64,000 bases of DNA from Chloroflexota bacterium (GTDB lineage Bacteria > Chloroflexota > Anaerolineae > Aggregatilineales > Phototrophicaceae). Below, piece after piece: positions 43,111 through 50,661 of this stretch (within the stretch, counting starts at the first letter, position 1; each line of letters opens with the position of its first letter). The stretch is taken from NCBI GenBank assembly GCA_011525385.1, contig WTGF01000013.1, positions 62,001-126,000 of the forward strand. Reading direction: 5' to 3'. Position numbers and translations under genes: made by a program. The notes beneath the pieces are model-generated. The model did no database searches. It was not told where the DNA came from and saw only the letters and a list, made by a program, of their open reading frames with translations.

Positions 43111-43815
43111 ATGAACCCCCAGCATCGATTCCTCCTCGAGCAATTTCAGAACACTCGGCCCGGCCGCGGACAAACCACGCAGCGCCCGGAACATCTCGGC
43201 ACGCGGCGGCGATGGTATGGGCTCAAGAACGAACAGCGCCGCCGCATCATGCTAGATTTCATCGCCGCCAACCGCGACCTGCCCTATGAAGACTGGCTCG
43301 CGCTCATTGATTCGCTCTACCGGGGCGAATCTTATGAGGAGCGCTGCGCCCCGCAAACCCTGCTGGTCAAGTTCCCGCGCTACCGGCGACAACTGCCCCT
43401 CAAGCAACTGGGCGCGTGGCTGGGCGCCCTCGAGGGCTGGGCAGAGGTCGACGGCACCTGCCAAACCGTCTTTACAGCGACAGATCTGCTGGCGAACTGG
43501 GCGGGCTGGCGCGGGCTGCTGGAGTCACTGGCGGGGGACGACAACATCAATAAACAGCGCGCCGCCCTGGTGCTGCTGACCGCGCCGATCAGCCAGTCGG
43601 CCGACGAACGCATCTTGAATCTGTCGCTGGCGCTGATTGACCGGCTCAAAGCGGAAAAGGACAAGCGCATCACCAAGGCGATATCTTGGCTGCTGCGCAA
43701 GGGCATCAAGCAGCATCGCGACGCGATCAGCGACTTCCTCGATGCGCGGGCTGACAGCCTGCCCGCTATCGCCCTGCGCGAAACGCGCAAGAAGCTGGAT
43801 ACTGGCAAGAAGTAG
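43111..43815 (+). CDS. DNA alkylation repair (AlkD-like, HEAT-repeat) protein
   Basis: 234 aa, all-helical. The pattern LIDSLYRGESYEERCAPQTLL, then LGALEGWAEVDGTC and ITKAISWLLRKGIKQHRDAI is that of the AlkD/AlkC HEAT-like family, which excises alkylated bases. LLVKFPRYRRQLPLKQLGAW and NINKQRAALVLLTAP are further repeats. The aspartate and tryptophan residues of the DNA-binding cleft are plausible but I cannot verify them without alignment. Confidence 0.75.
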   Translation: MNPQHRFLLEQFQNTRPGRGQTTQRPEHLGTRRRWYGLKNEQRRRIMLDFIAANRDLPYEDWLALIDSLYRGESYEERCAPQTLLVKFPRYRRQLPLKQLGAWLGALEGWAEVDGTCQTVFTATDLLANWAGWRGLLESLAGDDNINKQRAALVLLTAPISQSADERILNLSLALIDRLKAEKDKRITKAISWLLRKGIKQHRDAISDFLDARADSLPAIALRETRKKLDTGKK

Positions 43816-43829
43816 GACCCGCCCCGCTA

Positions 43830-44654
43830 TCACATATTGGCGTAGCGATCGTCAATGATGTATTGATAATCGCGCGGGGGGCGTTCGTAGTCGAAATGTC
43901 GGGGGGGCAAATCCGGCAATTTCATTGGTCCGGGGATCACATTCTCGTAAGGTATGGCCTCAAGGATGTCGTTGATGATATTGAGACGCAGGCGCCGCTT
44001 GTCGTTGGAATTGATCTGGCGCCAGCGCGATTCCGGGATATCGGTATGTTCGATCATCAGGTCCTTGGCTTTGGAATAGGCGACCCAGCGATTGCGCGAT
44101 TCCAGGTCGATCGGGCTGAGCTTCCAGCGGCGCATCGGGTTGGCAGCGCGCTCTTGAAAGCGGCGCTCCTGCTCGTCATCGTCGACTGACAGCCAGTATT
44201 TGAGCAGGGTGATGCCATCATAGATCAACATCCTTTCGAACATCGGCGCGTCGCGCAAGAAGTTCCAGTACTCGCGATCGCTGCAAAAGCCCATCACCCG
44301 TTCGACCGTGGCGCGGTTGTACCAACTGCGGTCGAAGAGCACGATCTCGCCGGCGGCCGGCAAGTGGCTCACGTAGCGCTGGAAATACCATTGTGTTTGC
44401 TCGCGATCGGAGGGTTTGCCCAAGGCGACGAGTCGAATATCACGCGGCTGCAGCGGCGCCATGATGCGCTTGATGGTCCCGCCTTTGCCGGCGGCATCGC
44501 GCCCGTCGAAGGTGATCATCACGCGCATGCCCTGCTGCTTGATCCAGTATTGCCATTTCACCAGTTCGAATTGCAGGCGGGCCAATTCTTTTTCGTAGAA
44601 TTTTTTCTTCAGTCGTTTCGGTTTTTCGGATACATCCCGCTTCTTCTTGGACAT
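43830..44654 (-). CDS. ppk2: Polyphosphate kinase 2 family protein
   Basis: Transfers phosphate between polyphosphate and nucleotides. 274 aa from ATG 44654 (GGAGG site six bases upstream); the longer frame into the repeat-rich DNA upstream is not real. Walker A GRDAAGKGG at residues 51-59, EQTQWYFQRYVSHLP, and the Walker B-type FDRSWYNR at 107-114 with the following VERVMGF are PPK2 signatures. C-terminal YSKAKDLMIEHTDIPESRW is also conserved. A single PPK2 domain, class I-like by length. Confidence 0.93.
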   Translation of the reverse strand: MSKKKRDVSEKPKRLKKKFYEKELARLQFELVKWQYWIKQQGMRVMITFDGRDAAGKGGTIKRIMAPLQPRDIRLVALGKPSDREQTQWYFQRYVSHLPAAGEIVLFDRSWYNRATVERVMGFCSDREYWNFLRDAPMFERMLIYDGITLLKYWLSVDDDEQERRFQERAANPMRRWKLSPIDLESRNRWVAYSKAKDLMIEHTDIPESRWRQINSNDKRRLRLNIINDILEAIPYENVIPGPMKLPDLPPRHFDYERPPRDYQYIIDDRYANM

Positions 44655-45242
44655 TGCAGCCTCCGAAAACACAGTTACAGGCAGATTATCCACTAGCATA
44701 GCAGATTTTCCGCGCATCTTACGAATCCCGCGCCTACCGGGTCGTGTATCGAAGTCGGTTGATATAAAGACGGACACGCACCTGACAGCCGATATGCGCA
44801 TTTCGTCCTCCAATTCCCGACAGTTGTGCCCCGTTTTTGCATAACAGTATAAATACAGTATGTATACGGGAAGGGAGGGATATCCTCCAGAGGCACAGAG
44901 GCGCAGAGAGGTGATTTTGGGCGAACCAGGGGGGCGTCCGCCAAACCAAGCTGGAACGGTGGGCGCGCCACCGGCTCGCCTGTACATTGACCCTGGGATT
45001 TGTGGCATTGTTTTATTGGAATTATTGAGGGTCGTGTAGACACAGACCGCTGGCGCAGAGAGATTTTAACCACCGAAGACACCGAAAGCACCGAGGGCTG
45101 TGTTCCGGGCGACCAGATTGGTCGCCCCTACGGGTTCAGACACAGGTCTGTAGGGGTCGGGGCGCATAGGTCGCGTTCCGGCAGCGCCATAATCGCGCCC
45201 TGACAGGCTATCCACATCGATAAACTGTACTATAATCCCCTC
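44655..45242. other. Repeat-rich intergenic region between PPK2 and sulfotransferase fusion
   Basis: No gene is supported. It contains dispersed repeat copy 2 (44790-44870), a CCAGAGGCACAGAGGCGCAGAG stretch beginning at 44886 related to the CACAGAGGCACAGA repeats at 48.3 kb, a short CCGAAGACACCGAAAGCACCG segment near 45068-45090, and the palindrome GGGCGACCAGATTGGTCGCCC around 45107-45127 resembling the ends of the 25.7-kb element. A TATAAT box lies at 45231-45236. Confidence 0.6.
44790..44870 (-). repeat. Dispersed ~90-bp repeat, copy 2
   Basis: Counterpart of 25410-25500; the 18-mer ATACAGTATGTATACGGG is at 44853-44870. It lies 136-216 bp upstream of the PPK2 start in the same orientation that copy 1 has to its minus-strand gene. 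Confidence 0.7.
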
Positions 45243-47345
45243 GTGTCGATAGAAGAGATCGCTCGGTCCAGGATGCAGCGACGCCAACCCACCTCTCATA
45301 GCGGGACAGCCGCGAGCAAAGCAAAGCCGAATTTCTTCATCGTAGGCGCGCCCAAATGCGGCACAACCTCGTTGCACGAATACCTGCAGCGGCATCCTGA
45401 TGTCTTCATGCCCTTTTACAAAGAGCCGCACTATTTTGGATCGGATTTGGAGGGCTCGCGCTTTCGGCAATTTCGCGATCAGCCGGCACGTTATCTGAAA
45501 CTCTTCCGGGACGCACGCGGGGAAAAGCGCATTGGGGAATCATCACCCTGGTATCTGTCCAGCCGGCGCGCCGCCGAAGAAATCCACGCCTACGACCCGC
45601 AAGCCAAGATTATCATCATGCTGCGCAACCCGGTGGACATGATGTATTCCATGTGGTCGCAATTTCGTTACAGCGGCAACGAGCAGATCGAAACCTTCGA
45701 GGAGGCGCTTGACGCCGAGCCCGAGCGCCGCCGGGGCAAGCGCATCCGCCGCGCGGCGCATTGCATCAGCGGTTTGTACTACCGCGACATGGTTTGTTTC
45801 AGCGAGCAAGTGAGGCGCTATTTCGATCTCTTTGGTCGCGAAAACGTCAAAGTGGTCATATTCGACGATTTTAAGTCCGACACGGCGTCCGTCTATCGCG
45901 AGGTACTCGCGTTTCTGGATATTGACACCGGCTTCCAGACGACTTTCGATATTGTCAATCCCAACAAAGAGGTGCGGTTGGAGTGGCTGCAAAAGCTGAT
46001 CGTGAGCAGCGGTTTCTCGCTGATGCTGTTAAAAGATCGCCTGACTTACCTGGCGACGACGCACGCCCTGGTGCCCATTTCCTATCGAACGCGGGCGGTT
46101 AAAGGCGTGATCGCGGTGTACACCAAATATGAAAGGCGCTCGCCCCTGACCCCCGACTTGCGGGGACGGCTTGCGCGCGAATTCCAAGGCGATATCGACA
46201 AACTAAGCGACATGCTGGGGCGCGATCTTAGCGCCTGGTACAAGGATGTCCCCTCATCTGAAGCGCCCATCACCGAAAACAATCTTCAAATTGAGTCGGC
46301 GACGAAAGGCAGCAGCCGCCGGCAACTGGCGTGGCGCCTGCTGAGTATCGTGATCACAGTTGCCCTTTTGTATTTTGTAGTCAACGAATTGGGTGGCGCG
46401 GACCTGGCCGCGCTAATCAGACGCATACCGACCTGGAGTTGGATCGGCGCGCTCCTGGTCTATTTGGCGCTCAATCTGTTGCGAGCGCTGCGCTTCCGCG
46501 TCTTGCTTGACAAGCGCGAATCGCCGATGCGCTTGCTGATTCCGATCACGCTCTATCACAATGGTCTGGTGCGCGTGGTTCCCTTCAAGCTGGGCGAGAT
46601 CTCCTATGTGATCTTATTGAAGACACGGCTCAACTACAGCATGCAAGAAGGTGTGGGCAGCTTGTTTGGGGCGCGGATCCTGGAATTGCTGATCATCGTA
46701 TTGGTCTTCGCATTCGGCATATTCATGAGCGGCGAGCAATTCGCCGCCCAGCGCGACCAACTGATGGCCGGGGTATTGTCCGTGTTCCTGGCGTCGGTCA
46801 TTGGACTCTATTACGCCGGGAGCTTGTTGCGCCTGGCGCTGGGCGTCATGCAGCGGATTCCCGTTGTTGGAAGGGGCAAGCCCCGCTCATTCTTTGCCAT
46901 AGCGCAATCAAAATTGACCGATGTCGCGGCGGAATTTGACCGCATTCGACAACCGCGCCTCTTCTTCTCGGCACTGTTCATCAGTTGCTTTACTTATACC
47001 AGTTCGTTTCTCACCAACTATATCTTGCTGCGGGCGGTGGGGCTCGACGCCGATCTGCCCATCGTCATAACAGTCATCAGCCTGGGGATGTTCGGTTCGG
47101 CTTTTCCCTTCACACTGAGCGGATTCGGTATCGTGGAGACCGCCTGGTGGACGGGGCTGACGCGATTTGCCGGATATGCTGGCGACGAAGCCGCCGCAAT
47201 CGGGATCGTCTTGCATGGTTTCCAAATTGTCGCTGCGGTACTATACGGGCTGGCGGGCTATGTGCTGATTCGTCTTTCGCCCCCGATGCCGCCGCGCGCA
47301 GATCAGAGTTCAGGTGCCCCCACCCCCAAACCCCCTCCCCCATAA
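45243..47345 (+). CDS. Fusion of a PAPS-type sulfotransferase and a flippase-like (LPG_synthase_TM/UPF0104) membrane domain
   Basis: 700 aa. Residues 28-330 form a sulfotransferase domain: 5'-phosphosulfate loop GAPKCGTTSLHEYL (35-48) and 3'-phosphate motif with Arg128 and Ser136 in MLRNPVDMMYSMWSQ. Residues about 355-690 have seven or eight membrane helices in the pattern of the AglD/MprF-flippase family (LNLLRALRFRVLLDKRESP, VVPFKLGEISYVILLKT, FPFTLSGFGIVETAWW). I infer sulfation of a lipid-linked sugar or lipid coupled to membrane handling. Start is GTG 45243 (ATG 45273 possible); no ribosome site, and TATAAT seven bases upstream suggests a leaderless mRNA. The Pro-rich tail PTPKPPPP comes from a palindromic repeat. 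Confidence 0.9.
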   Translation: MSIEEIARSRMQRRQPTSHSGTAASKAKPNFFIVGAPKCGTTSLHEYLQRHPDVFMPFYKEPHYFGSDLEGSRFRQFRDQPARYLKLFRDARGEKRIGESSPWYLSSRRAAEEIHAYDPQAKIIIMLRNPVDMMYSMWSQFRYSGNEQIETFEEALDAEPERRRGKRIRRAAHCISGLYYRDMVCFSEQVRRYFDLFGRENVKVVIFDDFKSDTASVYREVLAFLDIDTGFQTTFDIVNPNKEVRLEWLQKLIVSSGFSLMLLKDRLTYLATTHALVPISYRTRAVKGVIAVYTKYERRSPLTPDLRGRLAREFQGDIDKLSDMLGRDLSAWYKDVPSSEAPITENNLQIESATKGSSRRQLAWRLLSIVITVALLYFVVNELGGADLAALIRRIPTWSWIGALLVYLALNLLRALRFRVLLDKRESPMRLLIPITLYHNGLVRVVPFKLGEISYVILLKTRLNYSMQEGVGSLFGARILELLIIVLVFAFGIFMSGEQFAAQRDQLMAGVLSVFLASVIGLYYAGSLLRLALGVMQRIPVVGRGKPRSFFAIAQSKLTDVAAEFDRIRQPRLFFSALFISCFTYTSSFLTNYILLRAVGLDADLPIVITVISLGMFGSAFPFTLSGFGIVETAWWTGLTRFAGYAGDEAAAIGIVLHGFQIVAAVLYGLAGYVLIRLSPPMPPRADQSSGAPTPKPPPP

Positions 47346-47360
47346 AGAGGGAGGGGGCTT
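47317..47360. repeat. C/G palindromic repeat overlapping the end of the sulfotransferase fusion
   Basis: CCCCCTCCC (47331-47339) pairs perfectly with 47349-47357; the stop codon TAA (47343-47345) lies in the loop. The same kind of hairpin occurs in the other C/G elements. It may also end the transcript, but no U-run follows. Confidence 0.6.
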
Positions 47361-47470
47361 AAACGCAGTGATTGCGCGGCCTAGACACCCTGGAGCCGGT
47401 CGGGGATAGGGGGTGGTTTGCGAAATTCGCATGATTTACTTCGTTATACGAAGGCTCGTGGAGATTTGCT

Positions 47471-48307
47471 GTGACGTATCAATTTGACAAAGCGAAAATG
47501 TACCGTATGCCGACGCACTTCGGGCCGCGCATGGGTCCCCGGCAAAGTCCGGACGGCAGAACGTTCGAGTGCCTTGACAATCCGCATGCGACCTCCATCG
47601 CGGTCTCCTTCCTCACGGGGGCAGCGCAACTGGAAGCTTTTTTGCCGCCGGGCTTCGCGCTGGACGGCCAGCCGGTCGTCACCGTCAACGCGACTTACAT
47701 GACGCAGATCGAATGGCTGGCGGGACGCGGCTACAACACGCTGGGCGTATCTTTTCCCGTCCGGTTTGACGGCGAAGAAGATCATGTACGCGGCAGCCTG
47801 CTGACAGTTCTGTGGGAAAACCTGACGGATCCGATCATCACCGGGCGCGAGGAACTGGGTTTTTCCAAGATCTATTGCGAATTGCCCGAGCCGAGCGCCC
47901 TGCGGGGCGAGTATCATGTGACGGCAAGCTGGCTGGGCTTCAAGTTCCTGGATCTGCGGGTTAAGGAGCTTCGGCAGCAATCCAAGTCGGAAATTCAGGA
48001 AATGCTGGACAGCCAAAGAGGGGACGGCATACTGCATTACAAGTATATGCCGCGCACCGGCGAGTGGGGCACAGCAGATGTCGCCTATGCGGTGATGACG
48101 CCGGCGGCGGCGCCGAATCGGCGGATTCTGGAGCGGCATGTCGGTTCCGGGACTATTCAATTCCACCCGGCGCGCTGGGAAGATATGCCGACGCAGTACA
48201 ATGTCGTCAATGCCTTCGCCGGCCTGGAAATACTTGACTATCTGGGCGCGAGTCTTACGAAGACGGTTGGCGGTAAAGATTTGAGCGATCAACGGATCTT
48301 GCGCTAG
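47471..48307 (+). CDS. Acetoacetate decarboxylase-like protein (second)
   Basis: 278 aa from GTG 47471 (MTYQFDKAKMYRMP). ADC-fold features: PPGFALDGQPVVTVNATYMT, the ITGREELGFSKIY active-site region and VMTPAAAPNRRI near the end. Lys133 sits at the Schiff-base lysine position, but the adjacent lysine that lowers its pKa in the classical enzyme is Ile134. It may be a Schiff-base enzyme of different specificity. Followed by two SDR genes; substrate unknown. Confidence 0.82.
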   Translation: MTYQFDKAKMYRMPTHFGPRMGPRQSPDGRTFECLDNPHATSIAVSFLTGAAQLEAFLPPGFALDGQPVVTVNATYMTQIEWLAGRGYNTLGVSFPVRFDGEEDHVRGSLLTVLWENLTDPIITGREELGFSKIYCELPEPSALRGEYHVTASWLGFKFLDLRVKELRQQSKSEIQEMLDSQRGDGILHYKYMPRTGEWGTADVAYAVMTPAAAPNRRILERHVGSGTIQFHPARWEDMPTQYNVVNAFAGLEILDYLGASLTKTVGGKDLSDQRILR

Positions 48308-48623
48308 GGGGTTCTACGTCTTCTACGCAATAAGGATTCACCACAGAGGCACAGAAGTATGCGCAAGTAAGTCGTGAAACATTTATTCACCACAGAGGCA
48401 CAGAGGGCACAGAGAAAAACCAACGGAGGAAACTATTTTGCGGGCGAGCCAAGGCTCGCCCCTACACAGTTTCGATTATTTGGGCGATTTCTTTCTTATG
48501 GCGAAGCTTTCAACTACTTAGGCGCGCTTACTTCTGCGTCTCCGTGGCGAATTTAGCGCTATTTTGGGGCGTATTGGTCCAATTGACATAACTAACGTGG
48601 AGCTGCAGATTTTGGAGAGCGAC
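48308..48623. repeat. Intergenic region with CACAGAGGCACAGA repeats
   Basis: The exact 20-mer ATTCACCACAGAGGCACAGA occurs at 48336-48355 and 48385-48404 (49-bp spacing); the second continues into GGGCACAGAG. Later, GGGCGAGCC and GGCTCGCCC (about 48441-48462) form an inverted pair followed by CCTACA, like other dispersed fragments. No gene supported; ribosome site GGAGAG precedes the SDR. Confidence 0.65.
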
Positions 48624-49445
48624 ATGTACGACCTGAGGGGCAAAGTCGCGCTGGTAACCGGCGCCGCGGGAAAAGAGGGGCTGGGGCGGGCGATTGCACT
48701 GCGGCTGGCGCAGGAAGGCGCCAATCTGGCGGTTAATGACCTGGACCGGGCGGAGAGTCGGCGCGGCAGCCTGGATGATGTGATGGCGGAAATCGAGGCC
48801 CTTGGTCAAAGCGCGCTGGGGGTCTATGCGGATGTCACAATTGTCGACCAGGTCGAGCGCATGGTGGCTGATACGGTCGATCACTTCGGGCGGATCGACA
48901 TTCTGGTCAACAATGCCGGCGCGCCCGCCGGCAGCGATCGCGTCCCGGTGGTCGAGATGGAAGAAGCCGCCTGGGATTTGGTCCAGAATGTCAATCTCAA
49001 GGGCACTTTTCTTTGCAGTCGGGCGGTTGCCCGCGCGCTGATTGCCCAGGGACAGGGCGGCAAGATAATCAACATTTCTTCGCAAGCTGGCAAACAGGGT
49101 GTGCCTCGATACGCCGCCTATTGCGCTTCCAAATTCGCCGTTATCGGTTTCACCCAGTCCTTGGCGCATGAATTGGGACCTCATCGCATCAATGTCAACG
49201 CCATCTGTCCCGGTTTGCTCGCGACCGAGCGGATCGACGATATGGCCGCGGCGCTGGCCCCCGCCGGCGTCAGCCCGGCCGCCCAGCGACAAGCCATGAT
49301 TGAAGATGCCAGGAACAGAGCGGTCATTGGGCGCATGGCCCAGACCAGCGATGTGGCCAACATGGCGGCCTTCCTGGCATCCGATCAATCCGCGTTTTTG
49401 ACCGGATTGTCGCTTTCGGTAACCGGCGGCGCGTCCATGGACTAG
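48624..49445 (+). CDS. SDR family oxidoreductase
   Basis: 273 aa from ATG 48624 (GGAGAG site); the longer frame from 48564 is unlikely. TGAAGKEGLGRA cofactor loop, NNAGAP, Ser in INISSQAG and YCASK active site. The glycine loop has an extra residue (TGAAGKEGLG). Last third contains GLLATERIDDM, the usual substrate loop. Forms a pair with the following SDR, 48 bp downstream. Confidence 0.92.
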   Translation: MYDLRGKVALVTGAAGKEGLGRAIALRLAQEGANLAVNDLDRAESRRGSLDDVMAEIEALGQSALGVYADVTIVDQVERMVADTVDHFGRIDILVNNAGAPAGSDRVPVVEMEEAAWDLVQNVNLKGTFLCSRAVARALIAQGQGGKIINISSQAGKQGVPRYAAYCASKFAVIGFTQSLAHELGPHRINVNAICPGLLATERIDDMAAALAPAGVSPAAQRQAMIEDARNRAVIGRMAQTSDVANMAAFLASDQSAFLTGLSLSVTGGASMD

Positions 49446-49493
49446 CAGGGACAAGCCCTCCAAACAGCCACGGATGAACGTCGGAAGGCGGAT

Positions 49494-50285
49494 ATGCGGC
49501 TCAAAGACAAGGTCGCCATCGTGAGCGGCGCTGGCACGCGCGGTCCCATGCCAGGCACAGGCCAGGCGACAGCGATTCTTTACGCGCGACAGGGCGCCAA
49601 GGTCTTGCTGACAGATCTCGATTTGGCGCGCGCAGAGGAAACCCGCGCCAGCATAGCGGCGGAAGGCGGCACGGCCTCGGTCTTTCAAGCCGATGTGACC
49701 AGCGAAGCGGACTGCCGCGCCATGATTGAGGCTTGTGTCGCGCGTTACGGTCGCCTTGACGTTTTGTTCAACAACGTAGGCGGCATCGGCGCGGGGAAAG
49801 TTAGCGAAATTGAGGAAGCGCAGCTTGACCGCTCGCTGGCGGTCAATCTAAAAGGCGCAATCTTCACTTGCAAACACGCCATCCCGGCCATGATTGAGTC
49901 CGGCGGCGGTTCCATCATCAACGTGTCGTCCATCGACGGGCTGCGAGCGGGCTGGACGCCCAATGTGCCCTATGCTGTCGCCAAGGCTGGGCTGGCGCAA
50001 TTGACGCGCGTGACAGCGGTGCACCATGGCCGCGAGAATATCCGCGCGAATTGCATCGCGCCGGGTCACCTGTATGCGCCCTTCGTCGCCAATATCAGCG
50101 ACGAGCGGCGCGAGTTGCGACGGAAAGCCGGTCCCCTGGGGACAGAAGGCGATGCCTGGGATGTGGCTTGGGCAGCTGTGTTCCTGGCGAGTGACGAGTC
50201 GCGCTGGATATCCGGCGCCGTATTGCCGATCGACGGCGGTCTTCTGGCAGCGACTCCTCTGGCGGTGTATGACAACTTAATTTGA
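49494..50285 (+). CDS. SDR family oxidoreductase
   Basis: 263 aa. GAGTRGPMPGTGQATA is an expanded glycine-rich cofactor loop (longer than usual), NNVGGIG replaces the NNAG motif, Ser in INVSSIDG, and Tyr/Lys in YAVAKAG. The C-terminal stretch ISGAVLPIDGG is standard. Same operon as the preceding SDR; the two could act sequentially on one substrate. Confidence 0.92.
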   Translation: MRLKDKVAIVSGAGTRGPMPGTGQATAILYARQGAKVLLTDLDLARAEETRASIAAEGGTASVFQADVTSEADCRAMIEACVARYGRLDVLFNNVGGIGAGKVSEIEEAQLDRSLAVNLKGAIFTCKHAIPAMIESGGGSIINVSSIDGLRAGWTPNVPYAVAKAGLAQLTRVTAVHHGRENIRANCIAPGHLYAPFVANISDERRELRRKAGPLGTEGDAWDVAWAAVFLASDESRWISGAVLPIDGGLLAATPLAVYDNLI

Positions 50286-50519
50286 ATTCGCCGTGTTTCC
50301 CGAATGTCCGTGCTCGACTCCCTCGCATGTATAATTGCTGGTCACATACAGCGTTTGCCAGAGCACTCGTTCCGTCGCATTGACCCCGAGCGCGCTTCTA
50401 TCGGCTGTCTCGCGGAATAACTGTAGGGCTGTCATGAGTTTGTGCCGGATCGCCCTTTGCTCGGCCAAGACTTCCATTATCGAGTTCTGGACCTCACTAT
50501 CGTTGAAATGCGCATCCAT
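50277..50519 (-). CDS. Hypothetical small protein
   Basis: 80 aa from ATG 50519, with GGGAGA nine bases upstream. MDAHFNDSEVQNSIMEVLAE begins a helical N-terminal half; the C-terminus is Ser/Asn/Gly-rich. The AT-rich DNA upstream (50530-50600) looks like a promoter region. The stop overlaps the convergent SDR stop by 9 bp. I do not recognise it; it may be real or spurious. Confidence 0.4.
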   Translation of the reverse strand: MDAHFNDSEVQNSIMEVLAEQRAIRHKLMTALQLFRETADRSALGVNATERVLWQTLYVTSNYTCEGVEHGHSGNTANSN

Positions 50520-50661
50520 TTGCTGAGATCTCCCGCGAATGAATATATGTTGTTTACATATAAGTACTGTAATCAAACAAAATAAACAATACTTACATTT
50601 CTCTTAGCGCCGCATGAAGAGTATGCCGATAGGCGCCGTTGATGTGGCAGCGCTTGACGCG

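Noticed and set aside
44655-45242. Extension of PPK2 to a 392-aa protein starting at 45008
   Set aside because: The extra N-terminus is translated from dispersed repeat DNA; ATG 44654 has a GGAGG site and matches PPK2 family length.
48308-48623. Possible CRISPR array from repeated CACAGAGGCACAGA
   Set aside because: Only two full copies, low-complexity purine-rich unit, no cas genes.
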